A DNA stretch of 64,000 bases from Euborellia annulipes (lineage: Eukaryota > Arthropoda > Insecta > Dermaptera > Anisolabididae): contig JAKCPI010006257.1 of the NCBI GenBank assembly GCA_023213315.1, positions 30,642 through 94,641 on the forward strand, in the 5' to 3' direction. How positions within the stretch are numbered: the first letter of the stretch is position 1; every line of letters starts with the position of its first letter. Both the position numbers and the translations under genes were made by a program. Of the stretch, positions 20,600 through 32,065 are shown in pieces. The notes under the pieces are model-generated. The model was not told the DNA's origin and did not search any database. It was given only the letters and a program-made list of their open reading frames with translations.

Positions 20600-21530
20600 A
20601 TCATCTTAAAAAATAATTTATACTATCAGTGTCTCCAGCTAGGTTTGTATATTTAACAAAAGAAATTAAAAATCTTTGATTGCTAAATTTAAAGAAAAAA
20701 AAAATGTTTCAAGTATCAATTTTCGTTTGCAGATTTAAGAAAAAATTTATAATTGTCCAATTTCTTAATTTTATGAAATTGTTTTTCATCCTAAAATGCG
20801 GAACTTAAAATTATTGCAATATTTTTAAACAAGAAATTGACACGAAAAAATATTTCATCTTTTAATTTTTGTTTGTAAATTTTGTAAAAAAAAAACAAAA
20901 AAAAAAAACCTTTTAGTGCTTTCATTGAGAGAATAAAAATAATCCCAATAATAATAATGCCAAAACTTATGAGTTGGACGTGAAGACATCGCGAAATTCA
21001 ATTACTGCACACCAATCATGACATATGAAAAATCAAAAAATAAAGATTTTCTGTATGTGAGACATGATAGAGATATTAATTTCAATCAAACATTTGTATT
21101 TAAGCTGTTAATATTCCATTACATACAATGATACAAAACGTTTCTTGTATATATATATATATATATATATTAAATAATAGAAATCTCGCTCTGCTTGTAA
21201 ATGTATATAAATAAATAAATAGGCGAATAGATGTAAATAGATGTGTGTGTGTGTGTGTGTGTGTGCTGTTGTTATCAATCTGAGTGGCCCATAAGGTCAA
21301 CAACAACAACACGCACAGCAAGAGTTTTGCAAATCATTATCTCTAAAAATGCACTAAAATTAGGTCAAAGCTCACGTCATACATAAAAAAAGGGAAGATA
21401 TCGATTATATATAATAATAATAATAATAAATGTGGCGGGGGGGAGGGGGGGGGGGGATTAATATAATAGAAAAATTCTGTCACCAAAGCTTCTGAACATG
21501 GTTGCCATTTCAATATCGAAATATTCTTTT
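20600..21530. other. AT-rich non-coding region
   Basis: No gene recognised. Contains TA (21151-21170) and TG (21241-21264) microsatellites and two composite-motif copies. A poly-G-rich tract (21434-21456) ends it. Confidence 0.5.
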
Positions 21531-21534
21531 CAAT

Positions 21535-21680
21535 AACAAAACAAAAAAAGAATAACGTTTCGATTATGAAATCTCAATCTTCTACAGAAACTTCTTTTTC
21601 AACAAACAACAACTTATTAAAATATTCTTCTCATTCATTTCCTGAGGAAGGTTGTAATTTCTTGAAACTTTTAATAGTTC
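21535..21680. repeat. Inverted pair of hammerhead-like modules, copy 1
   Basis: Minus strand: CTGTAGAAGATTGAGATTTC then ATAATCGAAACGTTATT (21548-21587). Plus strand: CCTGAGGAAGGTTGTAATTT then CTTGAAAC (21641-21668). The same pair recurs at 22513-22640. It fits the outward-facing arrangement seen in the palindromic elements. Confidence 0.6.
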
Positions 21681-21738
21681 TTATTCAAATTCTTTTTTTT
21701 TTTTTAATAGGCTAAAAAGAAAAAGAATTTTTTTTTAA

Positions 21739-21985
21739 ACAAAATTCTCTATTTAAGATAATTTTCATTGATTTGTTGTTTGTTCCCTTGAAGAAGGTTT
21801 TAGTCCCATAACCGAAACGTCAAAAAAAAAAAATTTTCACAATATCTTATTTTTTTATAAACAAAATATGCAAAAACAAAATTCGCTAAAATAATTTTTA
21901 TTGATTTGTTGTTTGTTCCCTTGAAGAAGGTTTTAGTCTCATAACCGAAACGTCAAAAAAAAAAATTTCACAAAATCTTTATTGT
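21739..21985 (+). repeat. Tandem duplication of a GAAACGTC module
   Basis: Two direct copies with a period of about 135 bp: ATTGATTTGTTGTTTGTTCC, CTTGAAGAAGGTTTTAGTC, then ATAACCGAAACGTCAAAAAA occur at 21768-21830 and 21901-21965. CTGANGA is changed to TTGAAGA in both, so both inherited the same change before duplicating. Confidence 0.85.
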
Positions 21986-22421
21986 TTATCTAATTATTTC
22001 CTGAGTGACGTCATTCTAATAATTTATTCAGAAAAAATAAAAACTCAACTTATATAAAGGAATAATGACGTCATTTGTGGAAAGAGAGAGAGAGCCACAC
22101 ACACACACACACACAATGGGGTCCATTGTATGAATATTCTCTTTCTCTCTTTATCCTTCTTCTATCCATCCATCGTGTGTGTGTGTGTGTGTGTGTGTTA
22201 GCATCGAAAAGAAAATAAATGAATGCAAACCATTTTATTTATTATTTATTAAAAGAAAAAGAAAAATCATTGTCCCCATTTGGGGATTTTTTTTTATTTC
22301 TATTAAATTTATTATTACTAATGAGGACACAAATGACGTCAATAAATGTTTTTTTTTTTTTTTTTAAATAAAACAAAATCCCCATTTGGGTATTTGATTG
22401 TTAATATCTTTTCTATTAACA

Positions 22422-22745
22422 CTGAAATGATTTCAGCGAATTGTGCAGACAAATTTGTAAATGAAATTGAAAGCCTTTCTGTGAACATGAAACATGAATT
22501 AAAAAAAAAAAAAAGAATAACGTTTCGATTATGAAATCTCAACCTTCTTCAGAAACTTCTTTTTCTACAAACAACAACTTATTAAAATATATCTTCTCAT
22601 TCATTTCCTGAGGAAGGTTGTATTTTCTTGAAACTTTTTATCCTTCATATTCAAATTTTTTTTTAAATTAATTTATGAGAATCTTCATTAGACTGTGTAC
22701 TTGTCCCCTGATGAAGATCGAAACGTTTTGACTTTTATCGTAAAA
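22422..22745 (+). repeat. Mosaic repeat module, copy 2, with internal insertion
   Basis: Colinear with 19984-20165, but interrupted between ACATGAAACATG (22493) and TTTATGAGAATCTTCAT (22672) by a segment (22505-22645) that is itself a copy of 21535-21680. The terminal CCCCTGATGAAGATCGAAAC is at 22705-22724. This shows one hammerhead-like module inserted into another. Confidence 0.75.
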
Positions 22746-22779
22746 GAATGTTTAATTTTTTTTTTTTTTTTGTTTTCTT

Positions 22780-23230
22780 TTTTAATTCCCTTTTTATCCT
22801 TCTGGGGCTAAGAAGAAGACGACGTTTCGGTCTTCCTAAAAAAATCTTGGGAAATTATAAATGAGAAAAAAATGACTTGATGATGGTAGAAACGTCGTTT
22901 TTGATTATTGGGAAAAACAATTAGTGAGTTTTGTCACACCGATTCTTCACCCTCAATACAAAATGCACACAACAAAAACTCTTGTTTATGCGCACAATCT
23001 CTCTCTTTCTCTCTCAGACAGATTAAACACAAAATGTCTATAATATGTATTTAATTTATAAAGTATTTGTACATAGATTGTATATGTGTGCGTGTGCGTG
23101 TGTGTGTGTACACGAAAATATTAATGAAGAATGATTATGTTTAAAATTTTTTTTGTTTTCTTTTTTAATTCCCTTTTTATCCTCCTGGGGCTAAGAAGAA
23201 GACGACGTTTCGGTCTTCTTCAGGTATATA
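22780..23230. repeat. Direct repeats of a GACGTTTCGG module around a plus-sense core
   Basis: TTTTCTTTTTTAATTCCCTT, TTTATCCT, CTGGGGCTAAGAAGAAGACG and ACGTTTCGGTCTTC occur at 22772-22835 and 23155-23218. The right copy ends with CTTCAGG, giving minus-sense CTGAAGAAGACC/GAAACGTC. Between them 22878-22908 reads ACTTGATGATGGTAGAAACG in plus sense. A GT/CA microsatellite lies near 23083-23108. Confidence 0.7.
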
Positions 23231-26099
23231 CAAGAATTAAATTTTTGTTAATTAAGACCTTGGGATTTTTTTTCTAATAAAAAGATATATTTGTCATTTT
23301 AATTTCAATTTAATCAAAAGTAATCTATGTTGCTTAAACAACAGCAAAGAAATTAAAAAATGAAGAGGCGAGAAAGTTAAAATGAACTTGTAAGCGAATT
23401 ATTCACTCTTGAGAATAAAAAAAAAGAAGTGCGAAATTTATTCCAGAAGTCAATATTAGTTAGCAGTCAGATTTAATATTCAAAATTTTAATTTCTCATT
23501 TAAATCCCACCAAAAATTGTGGATTCCATAAGTTTGTTAAAGTATATGCAGACATTTAACAAAGATTAAATCAACAACAACAACAACAACAAAATAATCA
23601 CGCCTTCTAAAATTGCTTTTCCTCACTTTTTTTTTTTAAATTTTCATTTAAGAGATGTTGTTAATTGTTTTGGGTCATGCAATCCATCATTTAAAAACAT
23701 TTTCCTTTTAGATTTATAAAGACGGGAATAAGAAGAAAAAAAAAACAGCATTTCGACCACTGGGAAATGAAATTTACAGATATCTCAAAATTGTTGAGGC
23801 AATAACAATATTATTGAATTAAAAAAAAAAAAAGATTTGTAAAGAAAACATTAAACCAGCAATGTGTTTCATATATCAACATTTGTTTGCAAAAGTAATT
23901 ATTTTCTAACAACTCTAAAATTATTAATTAAAGGCACTAAAATATAGATCTTTTTTTTCATTTCTTCATAAATTTGTCTTATTTCATCTGTCACTATTTG
24001 ATTGCAGCAAGGAATAAAAAACAAAATTTGAAACAAAAATCATTTGTTTAATGAAAAGAGGAAATTATTTTTTTATGGAATGCATGCAAATTTTGATCAA
24101 AATCCGAGAGACTCAATGAATGAATAAATAAATAAATAAACGTGGGCCTTTTTTATTATTTTTTTTTTTTTTTGTCCATTGGCAAATGAAAACAAGAAAA
24201 TAATAAAAGAGATTTTATGAGGCAACAAGGTAGAAACAAATGTGGGCGAAATTAAATCTCTCCTAAATTATTTATACTCTTTTTCTTTCTCTCCAATCCT
24301 GGAGAAGTTGACAAGACTTCAAAAGGAATAAATAAATGTGTTGAGACTAATTGCTACACATATGTGCACATAACTCTCAACTTGCGTCATTAACGGGCAG
24401 AACTTGTGTTGTTAAGAAGTTTCGCTTCAAACGTTTCGATTCATTTCTAAATTTGAATTAGTCACAAGTCTAAAGATTTCAAGAAAATTCCAATTTGTTT
24501 AAAATATTTTTCGTTTCATATGTTTATTTTTGATTGCAAAAGAAAAAAAAATTCTGCAAACAAAATTTGAAATATGAAATTATTTCTTTTTTCTTTTTTC
24601 GTCTGTTAATATTTATTTGCAGAATTGAAACAAAAGTTTAAAGTTAAATTATAATCAAAGAAGGGAAATATAATAGTACAAGAAAGAGCAGCGTAGCAAG
24701 TAGCAACTTTCAAGAGCAGCAGCAACAACAACAACAACAAAAACAAACGCTGCATGTGGTCTCTCTCTTTCTCTCGTTGTCTAATTTTGAACTCTCCGGA
24801 GGCAGCGCATATGGATCCAGTTAAATTTTATTATCTCCTTGGTTAAATTAGCCTTTTTTTTGCTCTTTGTCAAAGATGAAATTAAATCTATATTCTTTGA
24901 TATTTAAACAGGTACTTTGGGAAAATGTAAGTTGGTATTTGAAATAACATTTATATACGATAAACAAATTGAATAATTGTTTTTAATGCCTGCAATTAAT
25001 TAATTAAATTAAAAACAAAGTGCATTTCATATGTTAACATTTGATTGCACCTCTGATTGAAAAAAGAACTAAAATTTCCTCCCCTCTTAACCTTAAAAGC
25101 TAAGGTGTGTGGGATCGGTTCCCAACCAATCCAATGAATATTTATTTAATTCTATTGAATAAATAAATGTGCATCGAATAATTAGCTTAATAAAGTATGT
25201 GGCTAAGGTTAATATGCTCTAAGGTACAGAAAAGATTAAAAAATTTTCTTGTTTCATATGTTTATTTTTGTTTGCATAAATACTCATAAAACCCAAACAA
25301 AATTTTTAAAAATCTAATATTACTTGTTTCATGTGTTTAGATTTGATTGCAATAGTGTAAATAATTCTTATTATGATTTTAACTTGAAATGAAATTAAAA
25401 GAGAGAATTTTCAATTTAATCTCATTTCTATGATGACGTAATAGGCTTACAGAGAGAGAAAGAGAGAGGGAATTTATTGTTTTTTTGTCTCCAATTAAAA
25501 GAAACGATTCATTCATTCATTAATTCATACATTCATTCATTTGGCCTTCTCAATGAAGATTTTTCCCTTTAATTTTGTATATTTGGCCGAGAAGCGAATT
25601 ATTTGGAGATTTGTTATGACATAATCCCATAATTTATAGAAATATTTCTTGTTTCATCTGTTTAGATTTGATTGCAGTATTTCACCCCCACATCATCTTT
25701 GTATCTGCAAATCAGACATTTGCTTGCTAGCATGATAGAGATTAATTACAAACGAACACTTGGTCTCCTTTTGTTTCAATTACACTCTCTCTACGTGCAT
25801 TCTTAGCAAATTCCATCTATCAACGAATGAATGCTGAGTTGAATGAAATTGTGTATCATAAGGCCCTTATAAAGAGTGCAAACTCTCTCTGGAACACCTG
25901 TTCTTTCTCTCTTTCTCATGGAGATTTTATTCCACAAAATCAAAGAGATTAAATTTTATAACAAGTTCGAGAGAAATGTGCATTTAAAAAAAAATATGCA
26001 AACAAAATTTGACACAAGAAATGACTTTATTATGAGTGTTTCATATGTTTATATTTGATTGCAAGATTTGCAAACAAAAAGCAAAAATATTTAAAATAT

Positions 26100-27395
26100 C
26101 ATTTTTATTAGCACCCACAGATTTGGTCCAGAGGGCATGGATGCTGAAAAAATTCTGTTTTTTTCTCTTTTATCTCCAATTGGTATAAATAAATTTTCAA
26201 CCTTTTCAGATGAGATTTTCTTTTGAATTTTTGATTAGAAATAAAATTTTCAATTTCATATTTCAAAGTGACAAATTAAAGAAGAATTTCATTCTTTTCT
26301 GTTCAATGGTTCCTTTGTTTTGTTAAACAAAAAAAAATCACTCGTTTCACTCTCTTATAATTTTTGTCGTGTGTTATCTATAAACAGATAATTGCATCAA
26401 GCTATAAAATAAAAAAAATAAAATTCGTGTCATGAACAAAACGTTAATGAAATTATTGATTCAATTAAATGCTAATAAATTATTTATAAAAATAAAATTT
26501 ACATGAAAGGGATAAAAATAAAATTTGAATTTGAATATTTTGTTTATAAACATTGAAACGAAGAGATGTAGATCGAATATAATTAACCCATTGTTTTGAT
26601 ATGAAACTATCAACGAGTTTGAAATTTTTAATTTATATCATGACATTTAATAAAAATTCTAATAAATATCTCATAATTAATTTATAGAGAATAATTGAGA
26701 AGATTTAATTAGACATTAAAATTGTGTATTGATAACTTTACTTTGTTTATACGTACTAAGAAGAGATGTAGATTGTATATAAATACATATACCCTAATAA
26801 CCTCACTTTTTTTCTATTAAAATTGAAATTCTCTTTAAACAAAAGAAGAAAATAAATATAAATCGATGGGTGATGGGGGAGAAAAAGCAAAAAAAAAAGG
26901 CCAAAGGCTAAAAGGAAGTGCAAGAAGCACAAGCTGCGTTTGTTTAGCTCTTTAGGTTTTTTTTTTTTTTTGCAACGGGTTGAAAAGGGATGTTGGAGGA
27001 GGGGGAGGGGTGGGGAGGGGTCCCCCCCCTCACTCACTCACTCAGAGAAGTGAAGAGAAGAGAAGCCCTCTGGGTAATCGTTAAAGGTCCCTTAAGAATA
27101 CCAATAAAAAAGAAATAATTCCAGAAATGCTTGACATCCAATGAATGGAGTCACTGAGGAGGGATCAAAAGATTTTTTTGACACTATGGTGATAAAAAAA
27201 AAAATAAAAATAAATATCTATATATTCGATCGACTAACTAAAAAAAAAAAAAAATTGTGTGTGCAAAAATTAGTGCAAAGAGAATAAAAAATTTCTTTTT
27301 TCCTCGATTCCTGCCAAATATGCAAAATTTGATGAGCTTAGAGCTAATCCCTATCTCCCCTGCTCGGCCGCTTTTTTTTTCTCTTACCTATAGGC
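26100..27395. other. AT-rich non-coding region
   Basis: No gene recognised. Two short-motif copies (26559-26583 and 26761-26786), a poly-C/CACT tract near 27020-27043, and poly-A runs. The 93-codon minus frame at 26756-27037 has low-complexity composition and no support. Confidence 0.5.
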
Positions 27396-28165
27396 CTATA
27401 TATATAGAGAGAGATGAAGTCATGTAAAAATTCGATGTCGAGATTTTGATGGAAATACACGTTTTGAGGTCCTCTTTGGGTCCGACCGAAACAAGATTTT
27501 CAGCCGAAACGAAACGAATATTCGGCTCAACCTTAGTTTCGGCCGAAACCGTAACCGAAACCGAAACTTGTATTTCCTATAAAAATTTTTTTTCATTTTA
27601 CCTTTTTTTTTTTGAATTTTTTTCCCTCCCGTGAAAATCAATTTACCTTTTTTTAGGGAGACTAAAATTTTTCTCCCTCAAGTGCAAATTATTTGACCTT
27701 TTTTTTTGCATGCGAGTCTCATCCCATTTTTTCAGACTCTGGTTTCGGCCGGCCGAAAGGTTCGGCCACTTTTTGGAAACCGAAACCGAAACCGAATATT
27801 CGGTCGGTTCCTAGTCCTCTTCTTCGAAACATCGTCTGTGAACAAAATATCTCAAGAACAAAAAGAGCTAGGAGATTGAAATTTTATATTTAAGTTAGGG
27901 ACTCCCATGAGACGTGACACGAAGCTTTTGAACAAAATCGACCAAAGAGTACTAGTACTTTACTGATGCACTTTTTTAATTTTTTTCTATTTTCTCGAAA
28001 TTCGCTCGCACTATTTTGATTAAAATTCAAAAATCAATTATTTTTTAGATCCTCTTCAAAATGTATATTCTCATTTTGCCATTGAAATCTTTAGAAGAGC
28101 ACTTTACTCTTGTACTTCATAGAGAAGATAGGAGAAATGGTTGCCATATAAATATTTTGCCATGT
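27395..28165 (-). repeat. Family A repeat with an internal insertion
   Basis: Family A is recognisable in reverse at 27415-27475 (GATGTCGAGATTTTGATGGA, ACGTTTTGAGGTCC) and again at 27828-28165 (GAACAAAATATCTCAAGAAC, AAGCTTTTGAACAAAATCGA, AGAGTACTAGTACTTTACTG, CACTTTACTCTTGTACTTCA). The interruption at about 27478-27826 is a CCGAAA-rich element. Confidence 0.8.
27478..27826. mobile_element. CCGAAA-rich element inserted in family A
   Basis: Both ends carry CCGAAA/TTTCGG repeats around AATATTCGG: left GAAACGAATATTCGGCT with CCGAAACCGTAACCGAAACC, right CCGAAACCGAATATTCGGTC. The interior duplicates CGTGAAAATCAATTTACC-like and CAAGTGCAAATTATTTGACC-like text. A shorter relative (CCGAAACCGAAACCGAAAC) is at 45007-45025. 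The arrangement suggests a small inverted-repeat transposon; no TSD could be fixed. Confidence 0.45.
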
Positions 28166-28177
28166 TTATAAATTTTA

Positions 28178-28292
28178 CATCGGCCCTCGGGGCTTGGTGT
28201 AGAGGTTGGCGGGGGACCTCATATACCAAAGGTCGCGGGTTCGGGCCCCAGGCAGTCCAATGAATTTATTTAAGCCATTTGAATACCAGATT
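28178..28292 (+). repeat. tRNA-derived SINE (long form), head
   Basis: GGCCCTCGGGGCTTGGTGTA, GAGGTTGGCG (A-box region), GGTCGCGGGTTCGGGCCCCA (B box) and AGGCAGTCCAATG, followed by TTTAAGCCATTTGAATACCA. Truncated after the palindrome. Confidence 0.75.
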
Positions 28293-28611
28293 TTCAGTTT
28301 CCAATCATAGTAAAAAATTGCTGATTTAGCGACCCCAGCTTTAATAAAGTCACCGAGGGCAAAAATGTCGAGTTTAAATAGAAGGAATGCGATAATTTGA
28401 TTGTGCCTGGTCCTTGAATGCACCTGAATGTTTGCTCTTCTATTAATGCACTATAAAGGAGGCAGGGCACTTCATTATCCAATTGTAAAGGAGAATGAAT
28501 GCAAAGGGCTGAAAAAGAGCAGCAGCCAAGCAACAAAACGTGAAAAGGGAAGGGACCGTTGACAGCATGTGGGCGGGGGGGGGGCGGGGGGGATGTCAAT
28601 CAAAGGCGAAA

Positions 28612-28679
28612 AATCTGGTGTGACAGAACACAACTTCTCTTCTTATCGGTAATCGAAAGTTGTGTTCTGTGCGACCAGA
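28612..28679. mobile_element. Hairpin MITE family D
   Basis: ATCTGGTGTGACAGAACACA at the left and AAAGTTGTGTTCTGTGCGAC plus CAGA at the right form a stem around CTCTTCTTATCGG. Same family as 31478-31561, 39476-39560 and 41866-41934, with fragments at 3175, 36247, 55443, 56877, 58251 and 59275. Confidence 0.75.
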
Positions 28680-28815
28680 ATGTATTTTTAATATTAAATA
28701 TTACACATTAATTTTATTTGTTTGTGTTTTGTGGGCGATAGCAAAAAAACAAAAAGATATTTGTGCTCAGCGTGACTGATAATAATTCGCTAAGTTCAAT
28801 TCTACAAAGGCCAGA

Positions 28816-28995
28816 TTTATTTATCCGAGGTGCCTTCGTATACGAAGACACGGCACACGGAAGCGTAACTTTTGCAATTAATAACTCTCAAAATTGTAGG
28901 CAATTCGGGACGAACATACAGTAGTTCCTCTGTAATCCCTGGAAGGTCCAAGTTGGCTATGTAAAATTTGGTTTCTTAGTTGTCTAAATAGACAC
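28816..28995 (+). repeat. Family E start joined to a family B-like variant
   Basis: CCGAGGTGCCTTCGTATACG matches family E; ATAACTCTCAAAATTGTAGG, TCCTCTGTAATCCCTGGAAG and TAAATAGACACTACTTC are diverged equivalents of family B. Families B and E may be parts of one larger repeat. Confidence 0.45.
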
Positions 28996-29574
28996 TACTT
29001 CATCGCAAAGAGGTAAAAGAAAGAGCTTGAAAGGCATCCCCCCCCCCCAAGGGCACTTGCCCCTTTATGCTCTTGATCTCTGCCTGTCTGTTAAATCATA
29101 ACTATTTATAAATTTCCTCTCTCTCAAGGGCTCTAATTTTAGAGCGCCTGTTTTGACCAATTCGAGAAGTCTGGGACTGGAAACAATAAGAGCAGAGAAT
29201 CCATCTAATTAATTAACGTCGTGTGACGTATGTTTAATACTAATCTTTTCTAAACTCTACAAAATTCATTCTTATCGAATATTATTACCAAAAGACGGTG
29301 ACTAATGGATCATTTCATAACTACACGTAGACTAACTGCATAAATAAAGTTGCAAAATCGTTTTAATTATCATTTACGTTGTAACTTTTCTTAAATAATG
29401 GCGCAGTCCTGATTATTTAAATTCTTTCTTAAAAAAAAAACAGGAATGGTGAGGACACATTTTTTAACGTGAATCCAATACTTTTTTATTCTCGCACACA
29501 TGGGTTCATATTCCAAATATAGATGGGCAAAATTTGCATTGGAACAAAAAAAAAATTTCTTTTAAGTGTACTTT

Positions 29575-29704
29575 TGAATGAGAAATAAAAATGCTGGAGG
29601 TACTTTCAGGCCAAATTTTAATACCACTATACAGCCGACGTTTCGGGGGTAGTGGTATTAAAATTTGGCCTGAAAGTACCTCCAGCATTTTTATTTCTCA
29701 TTCA
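29575..29704. repeat. Perfect palindrome with GAAACGTC in its loop
   Basis: Arms 29575-29628 and 29651-29704 are 54-bp exact reverse complements. The 22-bp loop contains minus-sense CCCCCGAAACGTCGGC. Opposed ORFs starting MLEVLSGQILIPL are produced by the palindrome and are not genes. Perfect arms indicate a recent event. Confidence 0.92.
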
Positions 29705-29892
29705 TCTGTCTGCGCCAGGCTTTCCCAATCGTCAAGTGTACTTTTATTAAATACAATGTATGTAAAATTACAATACATTCTCTAGTTTTCGAAGAAAATT
29801 GTAATTTTAAAATGTTTTTTTGTTGTAAATATTTGAACGCATAAATTTGTAGATTTAGTAGATTATTATTGGCCTATTTGAAATTCCTACCG

Positions 29893-30050
29893 GGATTCCC
29901 GTTTATTTACCCGAGGTGCTTTCGTGCACGAAGACACACACCTCAAACCCAACCGGCCTCTGGCCGTAGCCATCTACCGGCACCCCGTGAAGTTACATCG
30001 TTTCCTATCTCTAGCTCCTCCTCCTCCTGCGTTCGTCTCTAGCTACTCTC
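29893..30050 (+). repeat. Repeat family E, copy 2
   Basis: TTACCCGAGGTGCTTTCGTG, CACGAAGACAC, GGCCGTAGCCATCTACCGGC, ACCCCGTGAAGTTAC and TAGCTCCTCCTCCTCC match 8035-8190 in reverse complement. It runs directly into the terminal repeat of the next element. Confidence 0.65.
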
Positions 30051-30922
30051 TAAAAACGAATTAGTAAAAAACTACTAATTCATAGTGAATAGTCACTTTT
30101 TTAAGATGTGCAAAGTAGACCACCAGTAAATAGCGGATATCCACTTTTTCAATTAGTAAAAATTATTAATATGAAAAATTCACTAATTGAAAAAGTGAAT
30201 TTTTAAAAAAATAATGACAAAAAAAAGAAACGTTTAAGATATATGAAATAAGGTGCGATGACACCGGGACCTTAACTTGTGTTTACTGACTCGAGTTCTA
30301 GCCGAACCCACTTAAACTTGACTTACTATTACTTCTCTGTTATTTGCTATATAAGTATGTCGCTGATGTTAACAATGCTTTTTACTTGAATGATACTATT
30401 TTCCTTCCCAGCAATTTATTTCTAAATAAACTTAATAAAACTAATTATCGTTATATCAAAAAATTTATTTACTAAATTTTAAGTAAAAATATTTGTTAAT
30501 TGACTATTTAAAAAATAATATTTTATTAATTTAAAAAAATTTGGAATCTATTTGTTTTGACTTAACATTTATTTCCTGCAATTTTTAACAAAAAATACAA
30601 GTTATCTCAATATTATTATTTATTTGTATTATTATAACTTAAATTATTATTATTATAACTTAAATAAAGCCTTATATTGCCAAAAATGTCTTTATTAAGG
30701 AACCGATCAAACAGCTGATTGAAAGTCGGCCATGTTGGCTTCTCAGAGAGCCGGAATTGAATGAACTACTTTTTGAATTAGTAAAAAATAACTAATCTAA
30801 AAGTAACCAATAAATTTACTAAATATATTAGTAGATTCTACTCAAAATGACTAAATTTGGTGTAATTTTCTTACCTACTATTTGAATAAGTAAAAATTCT
30901 ACTAATTCGTTTTAAGAGAGTA
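30043..30922. mobile_element. Non-autonomous TIR element, about 880 bp
   Basis: Left end CTACTCTCTAAAAACGAATT then AGTA; right end reverse complement CTACTCTCTTAAAACGAATT then AGTA. The interior is AT-rich with many subterminal ACTAATT and AAAAGTGA-type repeats and no ORF. The terminal duplication cannot be read with confidence. Confidence 0.6.
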
Positions 30923-31477
30923 GTAAAGAATAATAATAAAAAGAGAGAGAGAGAGAAAAGCAAAAAAGCAATCGTGTAATTTAACGAAGAGGCGGCGGCG
31001 GCTGTCTGTGTGAATAATTTGTCTGTTTGATGCAATTTACAATCCCCCCTCCCCTCCCTCCCCTCGATGGATATCGTTAACGTTAATAAAGAAAAATAAA
31101 AAGAGTGCTATATGGAAGAGATCCCCCTTGTCCCCCCCCCCCCCCGTCTGTTGTCGTTAATTAGAAAGAGAAGATGGTGCAAAAGTTGTTGATATATCGC
31201 CCTTGTTATAGGCGTCATTTCTGCTTTGTTTATTAAGCAAAGAATTCAATAAATTGAATTGAAACCTCTTCTCCTCGATGGATAATAAATACAGCTAGCC
31301 TCCCAGCTCCAGCTCCAGCTCCAGCCACCCCCGTGACGTCACGCTCCTTGCCGAGAAACTTGATTGGAAGCAACTCTCTAGGAAACGCCATGCCATCCAC
31401 GAAAATCCTCTGCGCTTGTGTACGTGTACGTCGTGTTTATTTATGCCGCCAACAGAGATGAGAAATATATTAGACAA

Positions 31478-31561
31478 ATCTGGTGTGACTGTCGCACAGA
31501 ACACAACTTTCTCTTACCCTTCGGTAATCGAAAGTTGTGTTCTGTGCTTGTCACACCAGAT
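31478..31561. mobile_element. Hairpin MITE family D, best copy
   Basis: ATCTGGTGTGAC ... GCACAGAACACAACTTTC and GAAAGTTGTGTTCTGTGC ... GTCACACCAGAT pair over about 32 bp with a small offset, leaving a loop of TCTTACCCTTCGGTAATC. The RNA would form a long hairpin of the size processed by Dicer-type enzymes. No transposase seen. Confidence 0.82.
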
Positions 31562-32065
31562 ATTTCGTGACGACATATATTTAGTTTCCGCCCGATATAT
31601 TAGAATTCAAGATGTATAATTTATATGGGAAAATATTTATATTTTGTTACCATGGCAACCATTTCTCCTATCTTTCCCTATGAAGTACAAGAGTAAAGTG
31701 GTCTTCAGAAGATTTCAATCACAAAATGAGAATATAGAATCATAAATAATTGATTTTTGAATTTTAAACAAAATCGTTGGAGCGAATTTTGAGAAAATCG
31801 AAAAAAACTGAAAAAGTGCATCAGTAAAGTACTAGTACTCTTTGGTCGATTTTGTTCAAAAGCTTCGTGTCACGTCCCAGGGGGGTGCCTAACTTAAATA
31901 TAAAATTTCAACCTCCTAGCTCTTTTCGTTCTTGAGATATTTTGTTCACAGACAGAGAATTTGGGGGACCCTCTTTTTGAATTCAGGGGACCTCAAAACG
32001 TGTATATCCGTCATCGATTTGTTGACATGATCTCATATACAGCTAAGAGAAAGTAAAAAACAAAC
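31561..32065 (+). repeat. Family A repeat, near-full copy
   Basis: Longest readable copy: ATGTATAATTTATATGGGAA, GAAGTACAAGAGTAAAGTG, GAGAAAATCGAAAAAAACTG, AAAGTACTAGTACTCTTTGG, GTCACGTCCCAGGGGGGTGC, GTTCTTGAGATATTTTGTTC and GGGGACCTCAAAACGTG, ending AGCTAAGAGAAAGTAAAAAA. A family D hairpin adjoins its left end, as also at 41866 and 59275. Confidence 0.8.

Larger units (their letters stand above)
20023..26063. promoter_or_regulatory. Cluster of 16 copies of a 26-bp composite motif
   Basis: Consensus TTTCATATGTT, four variable bases, then TTTGATTGCA, total spacing nearly fixed. Plus strand: 20706, 20851, 23866, 23981, 24513, 24597, 25024, 25252, 25327, 25652 and 26039. Minus strand: 20033-20060, 20523-20549, 22443-22468, 24555-24580 and 25997-26022. 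Flanks are unrelated AT-rich sequence. Function unknown; entered as a possible regulatory element because conserved bipartite words with conserved spacing recur on both strands. Confidence 0.45.

Noticed and set aside
28294..28599. 101-codon minus-strand ORF
   Set aside because: Starts in a poly-G tract and has no recognisable domain or splice context; likely chance.
29506..29785. Two opposed ORFs beginning MLEVLSGQILIPL
   Set aside because: By-product of the 54-bp perfect palindrome.
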